This document shows positions 1 to 9,624 of a stretch of 64,000 nucleotides of DNA, in pieces. The notes beneath the pieces were generated by a model. That model was not told the origin of the DNA. It ran no database searches and saw only the letters and a list, made by a program, of their open reading frames with translations. The position numbers were made by a program, and so were the translations under genes. This DNA is from Polyangium jinanense. GTDB taxonomy: Bacteria; Myxococcota; Polyangia; Polyangiales; Polyangiaceae. The stretch is taken from positions 344,446-408,445 of the forward strand of contig NZ_JAGTJJ010000005.1 in the NCBI RefSeq assembly GCF_028435365.1. Reading direction: 5' to 3'. How positions within the stretch are numbered: position 1 is the stretch's first letter; every line of letters starts with the position of its first letter.

Positions 1-8
1 CAATCCGT

Positions 9-437
9 TCAAGAGCCCGTAACCCGGGCCATCCGACGACGCCGCGCGAGCGCAATGCCCAGGCCGGCTGCGAACACGAAAAGCCCCGCGCCCTCCGCGG
101 CCCCCGCCGTCGTACACCCGCCGCAGCCGCCGCCGACCACGCGTGTCTCGGGCTTCACGCCCGCCGGGCAGAAGAAGACCTCATCGCCGGCTCCCATCTT
201 GTGACGACAAGCCTCGGCGAGCCCTTTTTCACGGAGAGGGCCGGCGCAGCTCTCGAATTCCGGCTGATTGCCGGGATCCCGACCATAGTGCCAGTAGCAT
301 TTCTGACAGTCGAGCCCGTCGGCGTCGCACACGTTGCGGGGCCCCGCCACGTCGGCCGCGGCGAGGGCGGTGAAGGTCGAAATCACGATGACAAGGAGTG
401 TCGAGAAGAAGATGCGCACGTGCGCCTTGTAGCCCAT
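9..437 (-). CDS. MYXO-CTERM-like secreted protein
   Basis: 142 residues with an N-terminal signal peptide (about residues 8-28, hydrophobic, ending in TALAAA). The middle is short and Cys-rich (CDADGLDCQKC), and the tail has a GGGCGGCTTAG motif, a hydrophobic helix and an RRRR cluster. Cys-rich motif, membrane helix and Arg cluster is the architecture of MYXO-CTERM sorting signals, which anchor or process surface proteins in myxobacteria. The six or more cysteines in the body suggest an oxidised, disulfide-stabilised extracellular domain. The domain itself is not one I recognise, so only the sorting signal gives a role (cell surface). It stands alone on the minus strand. The start follows from the signal peptide. 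Confidence 0.7.
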   Translation of the reverse strand: MGYKAHVRIFFSTLLVIVISTFTALAAADVAGPRNVCDADGLDCQKCYWHYGRDPGNQPEFESCAGPLREKGLAEACRHKMGAGDEVFFCPAGVKPETRVVGGGCGGCTTAGAAEGAGLFVFAAGLGIALARRRRMARVTGS

Positions 438-484
438 GGCGTGAGAACTGTCGATCGCCTCTTGGACTTACACCCGGCTTCCGG

Positions 485-1465
485 TCAACGTCCGACGAAT
501 GCAAGGGACGCCACGATCTCCGCGGGCGCCTTTTCGACCGTGCGCCCCTTCCGCCCCGTCACCGCCGTCGCTTCCCCGAGCGCCTTCCCCAGCGCCGCCC
601 GCGCCGCACGGGCCGCCGCGTCGAAAAGCGGGCCGAGCCCGTCGTCCCCGAGCCTGCGCGCCTCGTAAAGCCGCCCCGGCGGCGCCGTGAGGGACCCGTC
701 GATTGCATTCGCCACCGAAAACGCGAGCGCGAGCCGCCCCTCCTCGCCGCCGATCGTCACGGCCGCGTCGATCCCACGCAGAGCCGCCTCGCCCAGCCAT
801 CGAAGCTCCGCGGGAAAGAGCGGCGCATCCGTCGCGACGATCGCCACGAATCCAGGTGAAACCGCGCGCACGGAGCTCGCCCCTCGCGGCGCCCCGCCGT
901 TTGCCACGAGGAGCACGCCCACGACGAATGCATCGGCGCCGATACGCGCCGCGGCCGACGCGTCCCCCACGCCGCCCTTGTACCCGAGGGCCACGAGCCC
1001 CCGCCCCACGCCCACGCTCCCGCAGGCCGGCGCGTCGCCACGCGCCGCATCACACGCCGCGATCACGTCGTCGTGTTTCACCCGCCGGCGCCGGAGATCA
1101 TTCAAGTACCCATCGTCGATTCCCACCACGACGGGCGGCCATCCATCGTCGACCGGCAATTCCGGGTCCCGCTTGTGCCCGCGCGTGATCAAAGCGTCGT
1201 AGGCCGCGCCCACGCTCGTCGCATTACAAAGCACGATCGGGGACGCGAACGTGCCGAAATCTTCCGCCACCTCCACGCCCGTCCACGCGAGCGCGCCGCC
1301 GGCCGCGTACGCGCCGAGGGAAAACTTTCGATGGCGCACGGACGGCGGGCACGGCAAGACCACGGTCACGCCCGTTTGCACGTCGCCCTCGGCCACGGTC
1401 ACGTGGGCGACCTCGACGCCGGGGACGTCGGTGATCGAATTGCGCAGGGTGCGATCGGCCGGCAT
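485..1465 (-). CDS. P1 family peptidase (DmpA/S58-like), cytoplasmic
   Basis: 326 residues of the P1/DmpA family, self-processing N-terminal nucleophile aminopeptidases. Visible family motifs are ITDVPGVEVAHV at the N-terminus, GVTVVLPC, the glycine-rich GSVGVGRG followed by YKGGVGDAS near the expected processing site, and IVATDAPLFPAEL in the C-terminal half. There is no signal peptide, so it should act in the cytoplasm. The ATG at 1465 is 17 bases after the stop of the upstream paralogue, which suggests co-transcription. The reading frame stays open for over 1 kb further upstream, but that part is a shadow of the neighbour. Substrate cannot be predicted: members cleave D-Ala amides, beta-peptides or ordinary dipeptides. 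Confidence 0.85.
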   Translation of the reverse strand: MPADRTLRNSITDVPGVEVAHVTVAEGDVQTGVTVVLPCPPSVRHRKFSLGAYAAGGALAWTGVEVAEDFGTFASPIVLCNATSVGAAYDALITRGHKRDPELPVDDGWPPVVVGIDDGYLNDLRRRRVKHDDVIAACDAARGDAPACGSVGVGRGLVALGYKGGVGDASAAARIGADAFVVGVLLVANGGAPRGASSVRAVSPGFVAIVATDAPLFPAELRWLGEAALRGIDAAVTIGGEEGRLALAFSVANAIDGSLTAPPGRLYEARRLGDDGLGPLFDAAARAARAALGKALGEATAVTGRKGRTVEKAPAEIVASLAFVGR

Positions 1466-1482
1466 GGTTTTCCGCGTGGCTC

Positions 1483-2697
1483 CTAGCGCCCCGAAATCGG
1501 GCGCCCGTATTTGCGCATGATCTCCGGCAGCCGGTCGACCGGCAATGCGTAGGCCGTATTCCCTTGGATCCCGGTCATCGTCTGGGCCATCGCGAGGGCA
1601 TTGAGCACGGCCTCTTCCGTGGCCTCGACCGCCGCCTCGTGCGCCACGCTGATGTGCTCGTCGTTCCAGACGGGCACCGCCGTCGACGCCGCGCCGCGCC
1701 GCACGCGGACGCCCGTCGAAAAGAAAAGCAGCAGATCGCCCGAGCCGTGCATCGACACCGCGCCGGTCCGCCCGAGCCCGAGCGCCATTCGCTTCGCGAG
1801 CCGACCGAGCTGCACCGGCGTCATGGGCGCGTCCGTGGCGCCGATGATCAAAATCGATTTCGACTTCCGGCCCTCGTAGGGCATTCCCTCGGTGATCTCT
1901 CGACCCACCGGCACCCCGTCGATGCGGAGCTGCGCCCTCCGGCCGTGGTTCGCCTGCACGAGCACGCCGAGCGTGTAATTCCCCATCGCGGCGGGAAGCC
2001 GCCGGGACGCGGTCCCAATGCCACCCTTGAACTCGTAACACAACATGCCCGTGCCGCCGCCCACGGCCCCCTCCTCGACGGGACCGCTGCGCGCCGCGAG
2101 GATCGCCTCGCGCACGTGCTCCTCCGTGAGGTGTCGGCCCTCGGCGTCGTGCAGGAACGCCGCCCAGGTCTCGCCCACGATCGGCGTGGGGACGGGCGCG
2201 CTGTCGCCGATCTCCGGGTATTTTTCGAGCATCCACGCGAGCGCCCCGTCCATCACGCGGCCGATGTTCGAGGTGTCGGTCAGGAAAATCGGCGTCTCCA
2301 GCAGGCCGTGCCGATCGAGCGTGGAGACGCCCGTGAGCTCGCCATTGCCGTTCAGCGTGAAGCGCGCCGCGGGGACATTGTCCCGCCAAACGTCTTCGCC
2401 TGGCAGGATCACGGTCACGCCCGTGCGGATCGGCCCGCGGCCGGGCACGAGTGGGCCTTCGCCTTCGATACGCGTCAAGTGCCCCACGCGCACGCCGGGC
2501 ACGTCGGTGATCGCATTCCAGCGGCCGGGCGTGAGCGAACCGATCGCGATGCCGAGATCCCGGAGCCTCCGGCGAGGCGAAGGCGCGCGGGGCGCCTCGG
2601 CCGGTACAACGCTGCAACCCGCGCTGATGGCGGCGAGCGCGCCGCCAGCCAGGAGCGCGCGGCGCGAAACTCTCCCGGTGTCGCTCTTCACGGCCAT
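1483..2697 (-). CDS. P1 family peptidase (DmpA/S58-like), exported Tat lipoprotein
   Basis: 404 residues, paralogous to the next gene downstream. The N-terminus has twin arginines (VSRRALLAGG) and a hydrophobic stretch ending in the lipobox SAGC, so it is probably exported by Tat and lipidated. The catalytic domain has WNAITDVPGVRVGHL, GAVGGGTGM, FKGGIGTASR and IIGATDAPM, all typical of DmpA-type peptidases, in which the precursor cuts itself into two chains. The domain is nearer to classical DmpA than its neighbour is (GGGTGM and KGGIGT blocks). The ATG at 2697 is chosen because it places the Tat signal at the N-terminus. Having one exported and one cytoplasmic paralogue side by side suggests staged degradation of peptides or peptide amides; that is inference. 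Confidence 0.87.
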   Translation of the reverse strand: MAVKSDTGRVSRRALLAGGALAAISAGCSVVPAEAPRAPSPRRRLRDLGIAIGSLTPGRWNAITDVPGVRVGHLTRIEGEGPLVPGRGPIRTGVTVILPGEDVWRDNVPAARFTLNGNGELTGVSTLDRHGLLETPIFLTDTSNIGRVMDGALAWMLEKYPEIGDSAPVPTPIVGETWAAFLHDAEGRHLTEEHVREAILAARSGPVEEGAVGGGTGMLCYEFKGGIGTASRRLPAAMGNYTLGVLVQANHGRRAQLRIDGVPVGREITEGMPYEGRKSKSILIIGATDAPMTPVQLGRLAKRMALGLGRTGAVSMHGSGDLLLFFSTGVRVRRGAASTAVPVWNDEHISVAHEAAVEATEEAVLNALAMAQTMTGIQGNTAYALPVDRLPEIMRKYGRPISGR

Positions 2698-2767
2698 CGC
2701 CGCGAGTATGCAGGTTCGAACCGCGGTTGGGAAGCTCTTCACGCGGTCACGGACGCCCCCCTCGCCT

Positions 2768-3427
2768 TCACGCGCGCTCGCGCCGTCGCCTCCGGCCTCG
2801 GGGGCGGCTCTCCGCTTCGGGGCGATCGCCGAGCAGTTGCCGGACGAGCAAACGCGCGAACGGCGCGGCCCCCGCAGGCTCGTGGAGGTTTGCGGGGACG
2901 AACCCCTCGCAAAGGCGCGGCGCGAGGCAAACCATGTGAATGGCGGACCAGAATGCGGCGACGCGGAGGCGTTGCTCTTCCTCCGAGCCCGCCGGCAAGG
3001 CGGGGCGTACGCGGCGGAAAAACCCTTCGAGGAAGTCGCGATACCCCTGGACCGCCGTGCCCGTGTAGTCCTGACGCGTGATGGCGTCGTGCAGGTGCGC
3101 CGCGCTGAGGCGTGGGTATCGGACGGCGTCCGGCAAGAACGCGGGCACGAAGCGTTCGAGCGCGGCGCGGACGTCCCCGCCCTCGGCCTCGACGAGCGCG
3201 TCGAGCTCGACGAGCTGCCCGCCGAGCCCATTCTCCAAGGTCCGCGCGAGCACCACCTCGACGAGCCGCTCTTTGCTCCCGAAATAGTAGTTGATCGCGG
3301 CCACGTTCACGCCCGCTTCCAGGGCGATCGCGCGCACCGTGAGGGCCTCGAGCCCTTCCCGCTCGATGACCCCGATCGCGGCCTCGATGATCCGCTCGCG
3401 CGCGCCGCCGCCCTGCTCGCTGTCCAT
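2768..3427 (-). CDS. TetR family transcriptional regulator
   Basis: 219 residues. The N-terminal 60 residues are a TetR DNA-binding domain: RERIIEAAIGVIEREG, LTVRAIALEAGVNVAAINYYFGSKERLV. The 'AAINYYFGSKE' form is typical of CerR/YbiH-like TetR proteins, and the middle region (RYPRLSAAHLHDAI) fits that group. The C-terminal ligand domain is of normal length and ends in an Arg-rich tail. The gene is divergent from the haem/copper monooxygenase at 3596, and two tandem operator-like repeats lie between them, so it probably represses itself and that gene. The start at 3427 gives a standard TetR N-terminus; the frame is open far upstream, but those residues antisense another gene. Confidence 0.85.
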   Translation of the reverse strand: MDSEQGGGARERIIEAAIGVIEREGLEALTVRAIALEAGVNVAAINYYFGSKERLVEVVLARTLENGLGGQLVELDALVEAEGGDVRAALERFVPAFLPDAVRYPRLSAAHLHDAITRQDYTGTAVQGYRDFLEGFFRRVRPALPAGSEEEQRLRVAAFWSAIHMVCLAPRLCEGFVPANLHEPAGAAPFARLLVRQLLGDRPEAESRPRGRRRRRERA

Positions 3428-3524
3428 CACGGTCCTCGGTCTTAGCCCAGATCCCGCGAGGCGGTCGAGCCCCCTGCCCTCCCTTGCGTCGAAATCCTGC
3501 TGCTCGTTGAACGAATCCTCCGAC

Positions 3525-3554
3525 TCAAACAACTGTTTGAAACAACCGTTTGAA
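3525..3554. promoter_or_regulatory. Tandem operator-like repeats between TetR and monooxygenase genes
   Basis: Two overlapping copies of TSAAACAACYGTTTGAA lie at 3525-3541 and 3538-3554. The first contains inverted arms TCAAAC/GTTTGA around a 4-base spacer. They sit in the 168-bp divergent region, 42 bp upstream of the monooxygenase start and about 100 bp from the TetR start. Their AT-rich sequence stands out from the GC-rich background. The likely binder is the adjacent TetR protein; assignment is by position only. Confidence 0.6.
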
Positions 3555-3595
3555 CTGCCGCGTCGCAGGGCGCGCGCAGGCAGGAGAGGTGCGTC

Positions 3596-4861
3596 ATGAG
3601 GGAAGAAAACGCCTGGAAAAGGCGGGGGTTCGGTTTCGTCTTCGTGGGATGCGTGGCCGCCGTGGTGCCGGCATGCGGCAGCGAGCCGGAGCGCACGCCG
3701 ACATGGTATCGGGACATCCAGCCGCTGGTCGATCGCTCCTGCGCCGCGTGCCACGACGGAAGCGGCGTGGGTCGGGTGAACCTGCGCGACGCCGCGACGG
3801 CGCGGGCGCTCGCGGGCACGATGGCCGCGCGCGTGGAGTCGGGCGAGATGCCGCCCCCCGCGCTCGATCCATCGTGCCGGCCCTATGCCGGCGCGGAGAA
3901 GATGTACCTCGGCCCGGACGATCGCGCGCGCTTTCGCGCCTGGGCCGACGCAGGCGCGCCGCTCGGCGATCCAAGCGAGGCGACGACAAAGCCGGGGGCC
4001 GTCGCGCACATCGACGACCCGGATCTCGTGCTCGAAATGCCCGAGGCCCACGAGGTCACTCCGGACGACGACGGCAATGAATACTGGTGCGTGGTGCTCG
4101 ACAATCCTCTCGCCACACCCGCATGGATCCAGGCGATCGAGGCGGTGCCCGGCGACCCGCTCGTCGTGCATCACATCGGGCTCTACCGGGACGCGGGGCA
4201 CGACGCGGGCGCGGGGTACGGCGTTCCGCCGGGCACGAAGGGGTTTTCGTGCCGGGATCCGGTGCTCGAGCTCGATTGGCAGCTCCTGCACGCCTTCGCA
4301 CCGGGCGTCGGCGTCATGGAGCTTCCGAAGGACACGGGCATCCGGCTCGATCCGGGCGAGCAGATCGTGATCCAGATGCATTATTACGCGCCGAAGTCGG
4401 GCGCGCTGGATCGGTCGGCATACCGGATGCGCCTCGCGACCGAGGCGCCCGCCGCGGAGGTCTTCATGGACGTCTTCGGCCCCGTGCCGTTCACGATCCC
4501 CGCGGGCGCCTCGCAGCACGTCGAGCGAAGCGTGATCACGAACGAGGGCCCGAAAGCCACGATTTACGGCCTCCTACCGCACATGCACCTGCTCGGCCGC
4601 TCCTATGACGCGTGGATCGAGGATGACGCAGGCGCGAACGCGTGCGTCGCGCGAGGCGATTTCGATTTCCACCACCAGGCGCTCTACATGTTCGACGAGC
4701 CAATCCCGTGGCAGCCGGGACAGCGGTTCGTCACCGAATGCACCTGGGACAACTCGGCGACCGGAAAAGGGCAAACCCATTTCCCGCCGCTCGACATCGC
4801 CTGGGGCGAAGGGACGAACCAGGAGATGTGCTTCATGGTCGCGTACCTGTCGCGGCCTTGA
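3596..4861 (+). CDS. Copper type II (PHM-like) monooxygenase with N-terminal haem c domain
   Basis: 421 residues. The N-terminal segment looks like a lipoprotein signal (VVPACGSE). It is followed by a cytochrome c-like domain with one CAACH haem site and the axial-Met candidate GEMPPP. Residues from about 150 on match ascorbate-dependent copper type II monooxygenases. All six copper-ligand positions of peptidylglycine hydroxylating monooxygenase seem to be present: His192/His193 (VVHHIG), His262 (QMHYY), His329 and His331 (LPHMHL), and Met411 (EMCFMVAY), with the CTWDN and WGEGTNQEM blocks. The haem domain could donate electrons in place of ascorbate. Start ATG 3596 follows the TetR operators. 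The substrate is unknown; it should act outside the cytoplasm. Confidence 0.8.
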   Translation: MREENAWKRRGFGFVFVGCVAAVVPACGSEPERTPTWYRDIQPLVDRSCAACHDGSGVGRVNLRDAATARALAGTMAARVESGEMPPPALDPSCRPYAGAEKMYLGPDDRARFRAWADAGAPLGDPSEATTKPGAVAHIDDPDLVLEMPEAHEVTPDDDGNEYWCVVLDNPLATPAWIQAIEAVPGDPLVVHHIGLYRDAGHDAGAGYGVPPGTKGFSCRDPVLELDWQLLHAFAPGVGVMELPKDTGIRLDPGEQIVIQMHYYAPKSGALDRSAYRMRLATEAPAAEVFMDVFGPVPFTIPAGASQHVERSVITNEGPKATIYGLLPHMHLLGRSYDAWIEDDAGANACVARGDFDFHHQALYMFDEPIPWQPGQRFVTECTWDNSATGKGQTHFPPLDIAWGEGTNQEMCFMVAYLSRP

Positions 4862-4870
4862 AGCACCTCG

Positions 4871-5512
4871 CTAGATATATCCGAGCTCGATCGCCCGCAG
4901 CACGGCCTTCGTCCGGTCACGCACGCCGAGCTTCGAGAAGATGCTCGATGCGTGGTTTTTCACGGTGCCCTCGGCCGTCCCCAGCATTTCGGCGATCTCG
5001 CGGTTGCTCGCCCCCGAGGCCATGAGGCGCAGGACCTCGACCTCGCGCGCCGTGAGCGCGGTGGGCGGCTCGATCACGGGGACGTCGGGCTTCAGGCGGT
5101 CGAGCCCGCGCAGGACGCGCTCGGTGATCGCCGGGTTCCAGAGCGTCCCGCCGGAGGCCACCGTGCGAATCGCCTCGGCGAGCTGCTCGAGGCCGATGTC
5201 CTTCAACAAAAACCCACGCGCCCCGAGCCGGATCCCCGCGGCCGCGACCGCGTCGTCGTCGAACGTCGTGAGCAGGATCGTGGGCGGCACCTTCGGCTTT
5301 CCGCGCAGCACCGTGAGCACGTCGAGCCCGGTTTTTCGTGGCATTCGTACGTCGAGCAGGAGCACGTCGAGCGCGGTCGTGGCCACGATCGCGAGCGCCT
5401 CCTCCCCGTCGCTCGCCTCGGCGGCGACGCGGATGTCGGGCGTGAGCGCGAGCAGGCTCTTGATGCCCTGCCGCACGAGCGTCTGATCGTCCGCGAGCAA
5501 GACGTGAATCAC
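4871..5512 (-). CDS. NarL/FixJ-type response regulator
   Basis: 213 residues. The receiver domain has the acidic pair (LLADDQ), the phospho-acceptor Asp in LLLDVRMP, Thr in LTTFDD and Lys in FLLKDI. The output domain is a LuxR-type helix-turn-helix (LTAREVEVLRLMASG, NREIAEMLGTAEGTVKNH). Start is GTG 5512, which overlaps the kinase stop codon by four bases (GTGA), a sign of translational coupling; the open frame extends 15 codons further but would run deeper into the kinase gene. It forms a two-component system with the histidine kinase upstream. Target genes cannot be read from the window. Confidence 0.9.
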   Translation of the reverse strand: MIHVLLADDQTLVRQGIKSLLALTPDIRVAAEASDGEEALAIVATTALDVLLLDVRMPRKTGLDVLTVLRGKPKVPPTILLTTFDDDAVAAAGIRLGARGFLLKDIGLEQLAEAIRTVASGGTLWNPAITERVLRGLDRLKPDVPVIEPPTALTAREVEVLRLMASGASNREIAEMLGTAEGTVKNHASSIFSKLGVRDRTKAVLRAIELGYI

Positions 5513-6657
5513 GGCGCAGTCATCGTCCTCTGGCGCGGCGGGACGACCGCGCGCCATTCAAAACCTTTGCCCGGACCAGGCGTCACGGTCAAGACCCCGC
5601 CGAGCGCCTCGATCCGCTCGCGCAAGCCCAGAAGGCCGCTGCCTTCCGTGGCGCTCGTCGCCCCTCGCCCGTCGTCACGCGCTTCGAGCACGACACCTTC
5701 TGGCTCCTCGGCGAGCCGGATCCATAGGTTCTCCGCGCCGCCGTGGCGCGCGGCATTCGTGATCGCCTCCTGCACGCCACGAAAGAGCGCGTGGGCCAGC
5801 GCGTCGTCCTCGACCACGAGCCCCTCGGCCAGATCGACGTGCACCCGGGGGCGCGGCAAACCCGCGGCGAGCGCTTCGATCGCGCGTGGCAGGTCGAGCG
5901 TGCGCTCCTCGCGCATCGCGCGCACGACGCCACGCACCTCGGAAAGCGTGCTCTTCGCGAGCTCGTGCGCTCGCGCGAGGGTCTCTTCGCCGGGCGACGT
6001 GCGGCGCGCGAGCTCGAGGTGGATGCTCATCGCCGTGAGGTGATGCCCCACGGCGTCGTGCAATTCGCGCGCGATGTGCAGCCGCTCGGCCGTGCGCGCA
6101 CTCTCGGCGAGCATCACCTGCGCGGCGCGGAGCTCGGCGTTGACCCGCGAAAGCTCGGCGCGCGCGACCGCCTCGTGTCGCGCCACCGTCCCGATCGTCG
6201 TCGCGAAGAGCTGAAAGCCGAGCACGCCGGCCGTCCAGAACGCCGCCTGCGCCACGTCGGCGCGTCCCACGTAAAACGGAAAGATCGCCACGGTCTGCGC
6301 CGCGACCCAGCCGAGCGCCGCGCCGCGCGAGAGGAGGAGCGACGCCTGCGCCGCGACGATCGCCAAAAGCCCCGCCTCGAGCCACAGGTTCCGGAGGTGC
6401 ACGAGCACGAGCGCGGAGATCGATTGCACCACGAGCAGCACGATCCGGCTCCTCGGCCCGAGCCTGTCGAGCCGCGACGCGCTTGCGAGGAACGCGCCCA
6501 GATACGCCGCGTGCGCCGCGAAGCTCACCGCCGCGGTCGAATCCAGAAGGCGCGCCGGATCCCGCACGAGCGGCAGCAAGAACGGCTGCGCGATCGCGGC
6601 CCACGCCAGCGTTCCCGCGACGAAGAGCAGCATCCGGGTGGGCGGCGGCCGGTCCAT
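5509..6657 (-). CDS. DesK/NarX-type sensor histidine kinase
   Basis: About 382 residues. The N-terminal 150 residues hold five or six hydrophobic membrane segments with no obvious periplasmic sensor domain, so the membrane domain itself may sense. A short coiled coil (RVNAELRAAQVMLAES) leads to the HisKA_3 H-box with phospho-acceptor His (IARELHDAVGHHL), then a HATPase_c domain (EAITNAARHG, DDGRGA, GLLGLRERIEALGG). It phosphorylates the overlapping response regulator. Start ATG 6657 (MDRPPP) is chosen because the first membrane helix follows directly; an in-frame start at 6705 would add 16 residues. Confidence 0.88.
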   Translation of the reverse strand: MDRPPPTRMLLFVAGTLAWAAIAQPFLLPLVRDPARLLDSTAAVSFAAHAAYLGAFLASASRLDRLGPRSRIVLLVVQSISALVLVHLRNLWLEAGLLAIVAAQASLLLSRGAALGWVAAQTVAIFPFYVGRADVAQAAFWTAGVLGFQLFATTIGTVARHEAVARAELSRVNAELRAAQVMLAESARTAERLHIARELHDAVGHHLTAMSIHLELARRTSPGEETLARAHELAKSTLSEVRGVVRAMREERTLDLPRAIEALAAGLPRPRVHVDLAEGLVVEDDALAHALFRGVQEAITNAARHGGAENLWIRLAEEPEGVVLEARDDGRGATSATEGSGLLGLRERIEALGGVLTVTPGPGKGFEWRAVVPPRQRTMTAP

Positions 6658-6860
6658 GCGCGGCGCATCGTAGCGCCTCTCACGCGCGCCTGTGCCGAAA
6701 GTCATGGTGGAAATCGACCTAGGACCATGACCACCGGCACAGGCCCCCTCCTCTTTCGCGCCCCACGATGGAGGTCATGGCGAACTTCACCTCGTTCCTC
6801 CCGACCTCGAACGAAACCCGCACCACGGACAGCGCCCCGCCCTGCTACGCTCCCTCCGCG

Positions 6861-8018
6861 ATGACCGAGACGACGGCGGCGGAGGCGCCTCGAAAGCGAC
6901 GAAAAATCGGGCGAGCCGTGCTCCTCGTGATCCTCGCGGCGATCGTGCTCCTCGCGCGGCCCGCGGATCGGCACCTGCGCGCGGCCTCGCTGCTCCTTCG
7001 TTTCGCGGACGAACGAGCGCAGGGGTTCTTGCCGGAGTACGGAAAACACGCGCTCGAGGAAAGCCTGACCGAGGTGCCCTCCACGCGTGGCCCCGTACGG
7101 GCGCGCGTGTATTCGCCCGTGGGCGTGGCGAATGCGCCGGGCGTGGTGATCGTGCACGGCGTGCATCGCCTCGCCATCGACGAGCCGCGCCTCATGCGGT
7201 TCGCCCGCGCGATCGCGGCGTCGGGCGTCGTCGTGCTCACGCCCGAGGTGAAGGAGATCGCCGATTATCGTATCGATCCGGCCTCGATCGAGACGCTCGG
7301 CGCGGCCGCGCATTCGCTGCGCGAGCGCCTCGGCGACCGGCCCGTGGGCCTCATGGGCATGAGCTTCGCGGGCGGGCTCGCGCTCCGCGCTGCGTCGGAC
7401 GGGGCGTTCGCCAAGGACATCGGGTTCGTCGTGGCAATCGGGGCGCATCACGACATGCGGCGCGTGCTCGAGTTTTTCAAGAAGAACGAGACCTCGTGGC
7501 CGGACGGGCACAAGGAGGCGCTCGCCGCGCACCCGTATGGCGCGTTGGTCCTGCTTTATTCGCACGTCGAGGCCCTCGTCCCGCCGGCCGACGTGGCCGC
7601 GGCGCAGGGCGCGATCCGGCTCTGGCTCTGGGACGATCGCGAGGCCTCGAAAGCGAAGCTCGCGGAGCTCAGTGCCGAGGCGAGGACCAAGGTCGAGGCG
7701 CTGCTCGAAGGAAAGGCCGACGTGCCGGCGCTCATCGACGAGATGACGAAACACCCCGAGCAAGCGCTCTCGGTCTCGCCCGCGGGGCACCTCGGCGAGC
7801 TACACGCCCCGGTGTTCTTGCTTCACGGCGCGACGGATTCGGTGATTCCGGCCTCGGAGACCCAATGGCTCGCCCACGACGTCCCGCCGGCGCTGCTCCG
7901 CGCCGCGCTCGTGACGCCGGCCGTCGAGCATGTCGAGCTCCGCGGAGAGCCGTCGTTCGCGCAGCAATGGGAGCTCGTCCGGTTCATGGCGGACGTGCTC
8001 GACGTGGCGAACGACTGA
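6861..8018 (+). CDS. Membrane-anchored alpha/beta hydrolase
   Basis: 385 residues. One N-terminal membrane helix (AVLLVILAAIVLLA) follows a basic RKRRK stretch, so the catalytic domain probably faces the periplasm. The alpha/beta hydrolase fold is indicated by the oxyanion region VVIVHGVH, the nucleophile elbow GMSFAGG, an acid in HGATDSVIP and a final His candidate in EHVELRG. Start ATG 6861 is preferred over the in-frame codon at 6768 because it puts the basic-hydrophobic anchor near the N-terminus. The substrate is unknown. It is divergent from the two-component system and convergent with the small cytochrome gene, with a gap of seven bases. Confidence 0.8.
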   Translation: MTETTAAEAPRKRRKIGRAVLLVILAAIVLLARPADRHLRAASLLLRFADERAQGFLPEYGKHALEESLTEVPSTRGPVRARVYSPVGVANAPGVVIVHGVHRLAIDEPRLMRFARAIAASGVVVLTPEVKEIADYRIDPASIETLGAAAHSLRERLGDRPVGLMGMSFAGGLALRAASDGAFAKDIGFVVAIGAHHDMRRVLEFFKKNETSWPDGHKEALAAHPYGALVLLYSHVEALVPPADVAAAQGAIRLWLWDDREASKAKLAELSAEARTKVEALLEGKADVPALIDEMTKHPEQALSVSPAGHLGELHAPVFLLHGATDSVIPASETQWLAHDVPPALLRAALVTPAVEHVELRGEPSFAQQWELVRFMADVLDVAND

Positions 8019-8025
8019 GCGACGC

Positions 8026-8385
8026 TCACTGCGTGCAGGCCAGATAAACCCGCAGTGCTTCGAGGTCGGTCTCGCTCAGCTTGCCGGTCGGAGGCATCGC
8101 GCCTTCCGCGGCCTCGCTGTACATCTCCGCCGCCTCTGCCTTGATCTCGTCCGCCGACGAGAAATCGTATCCGCCCGCCGGCGTCCCGTTGGCGTAATTC
8201 GGATTGTGGCAAACCGTGCAGGAATTGGTGATCACGCTCAGGCCCGCCGTCTGCTGCGCGGACGAGTCGGGCGGGCACTCGCCGAGACCCTCGCTGTCGC
8301 TCCCGCAACCCGCGAGCGCGCCAAACGCGGCCATGGAAAACGCGAGTAAGCACACAAGCATGTTCTTTTGCGATAGCGTGGACAT
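8026..8385 (-). CDS. Small c-type cytochrome lipoprotein
   Basis: 119 residues. A lipoprotein signal ends in the lipobox LAGC (MLVCLLAFSMAAFGALAGC). The mature part has one haem-binding CTVCH motif, a probable axial Met in GAMPPTGKLSE, and a final helix (DLEALRVYLACTQ), as in planctomycete-type and photosystem-like cytochrome c domains of myxobacteria. It probably sits in the inner or outer membrane as a periplasmic electron carrier. Start ATG 8385. It is transcribed alone on the minus strand, divergent from the methyltransferase-like lipoprotein. No redox partner is adjacent, although the haem monooxygenase lies 3 kb away. Confidence 0.82.
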   Translation of the reverse strand: MSTLSQKNMLVCLLAFSMAAFGALAGCGSDSEGLGECPPDSSAQQTAGLSVITNSCTVCHNPNYANGTPAGGYDFSSADEIKAEAAEMYSEAAEGAMPPTGKLSETDLEALRVYLACTQ

Positions 8386-8475
8386 AATTTCCACTCTACC
8401 GGGATGGCGCGGTGTGGCAACACGAAACTGCCGCCCCGTTGCCTTCTCGTTTCCGTTGGGGCAAGGATGCGCCCC

Positions 8476-9567
<1,092 letters not shown>

Positions 9568-9589
9568 TTTCTCCCCACGACCCAAGGAC

Positions 9590-9624
9590 GGGGGCGCATC
9601 GGACAAGAAGGACCATGCGCCCCC
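9590..9624 (+). terminator. Hairpin overlapping the next gene's start codon
   Basis: Perfect 10-base inverted repeat, GGGGGCGCAT at 9590-9599 and ATGCGCCCCC at 9615-9624, followed by a T-rich run. It lies 23 bp after the methyltransferase-like gene and would work as an intrinsic terminator. The right arm is also the first codons (ATG CGC CCC C) of the WD40-like lipoprotein, and the loop holds its likely ribosome site (AAGAAGG). Folding could hide the start codon. Confidence 0.6.

Noticed and set aside
1564..3081. 505-residue open frame on the plus strand
   Set aside because: It is antisense to the exported P1 peptidase and the TetR gene, both with clear motifs; its composition (Arg, His, Pro rich) is that of a GC-rich shadow.
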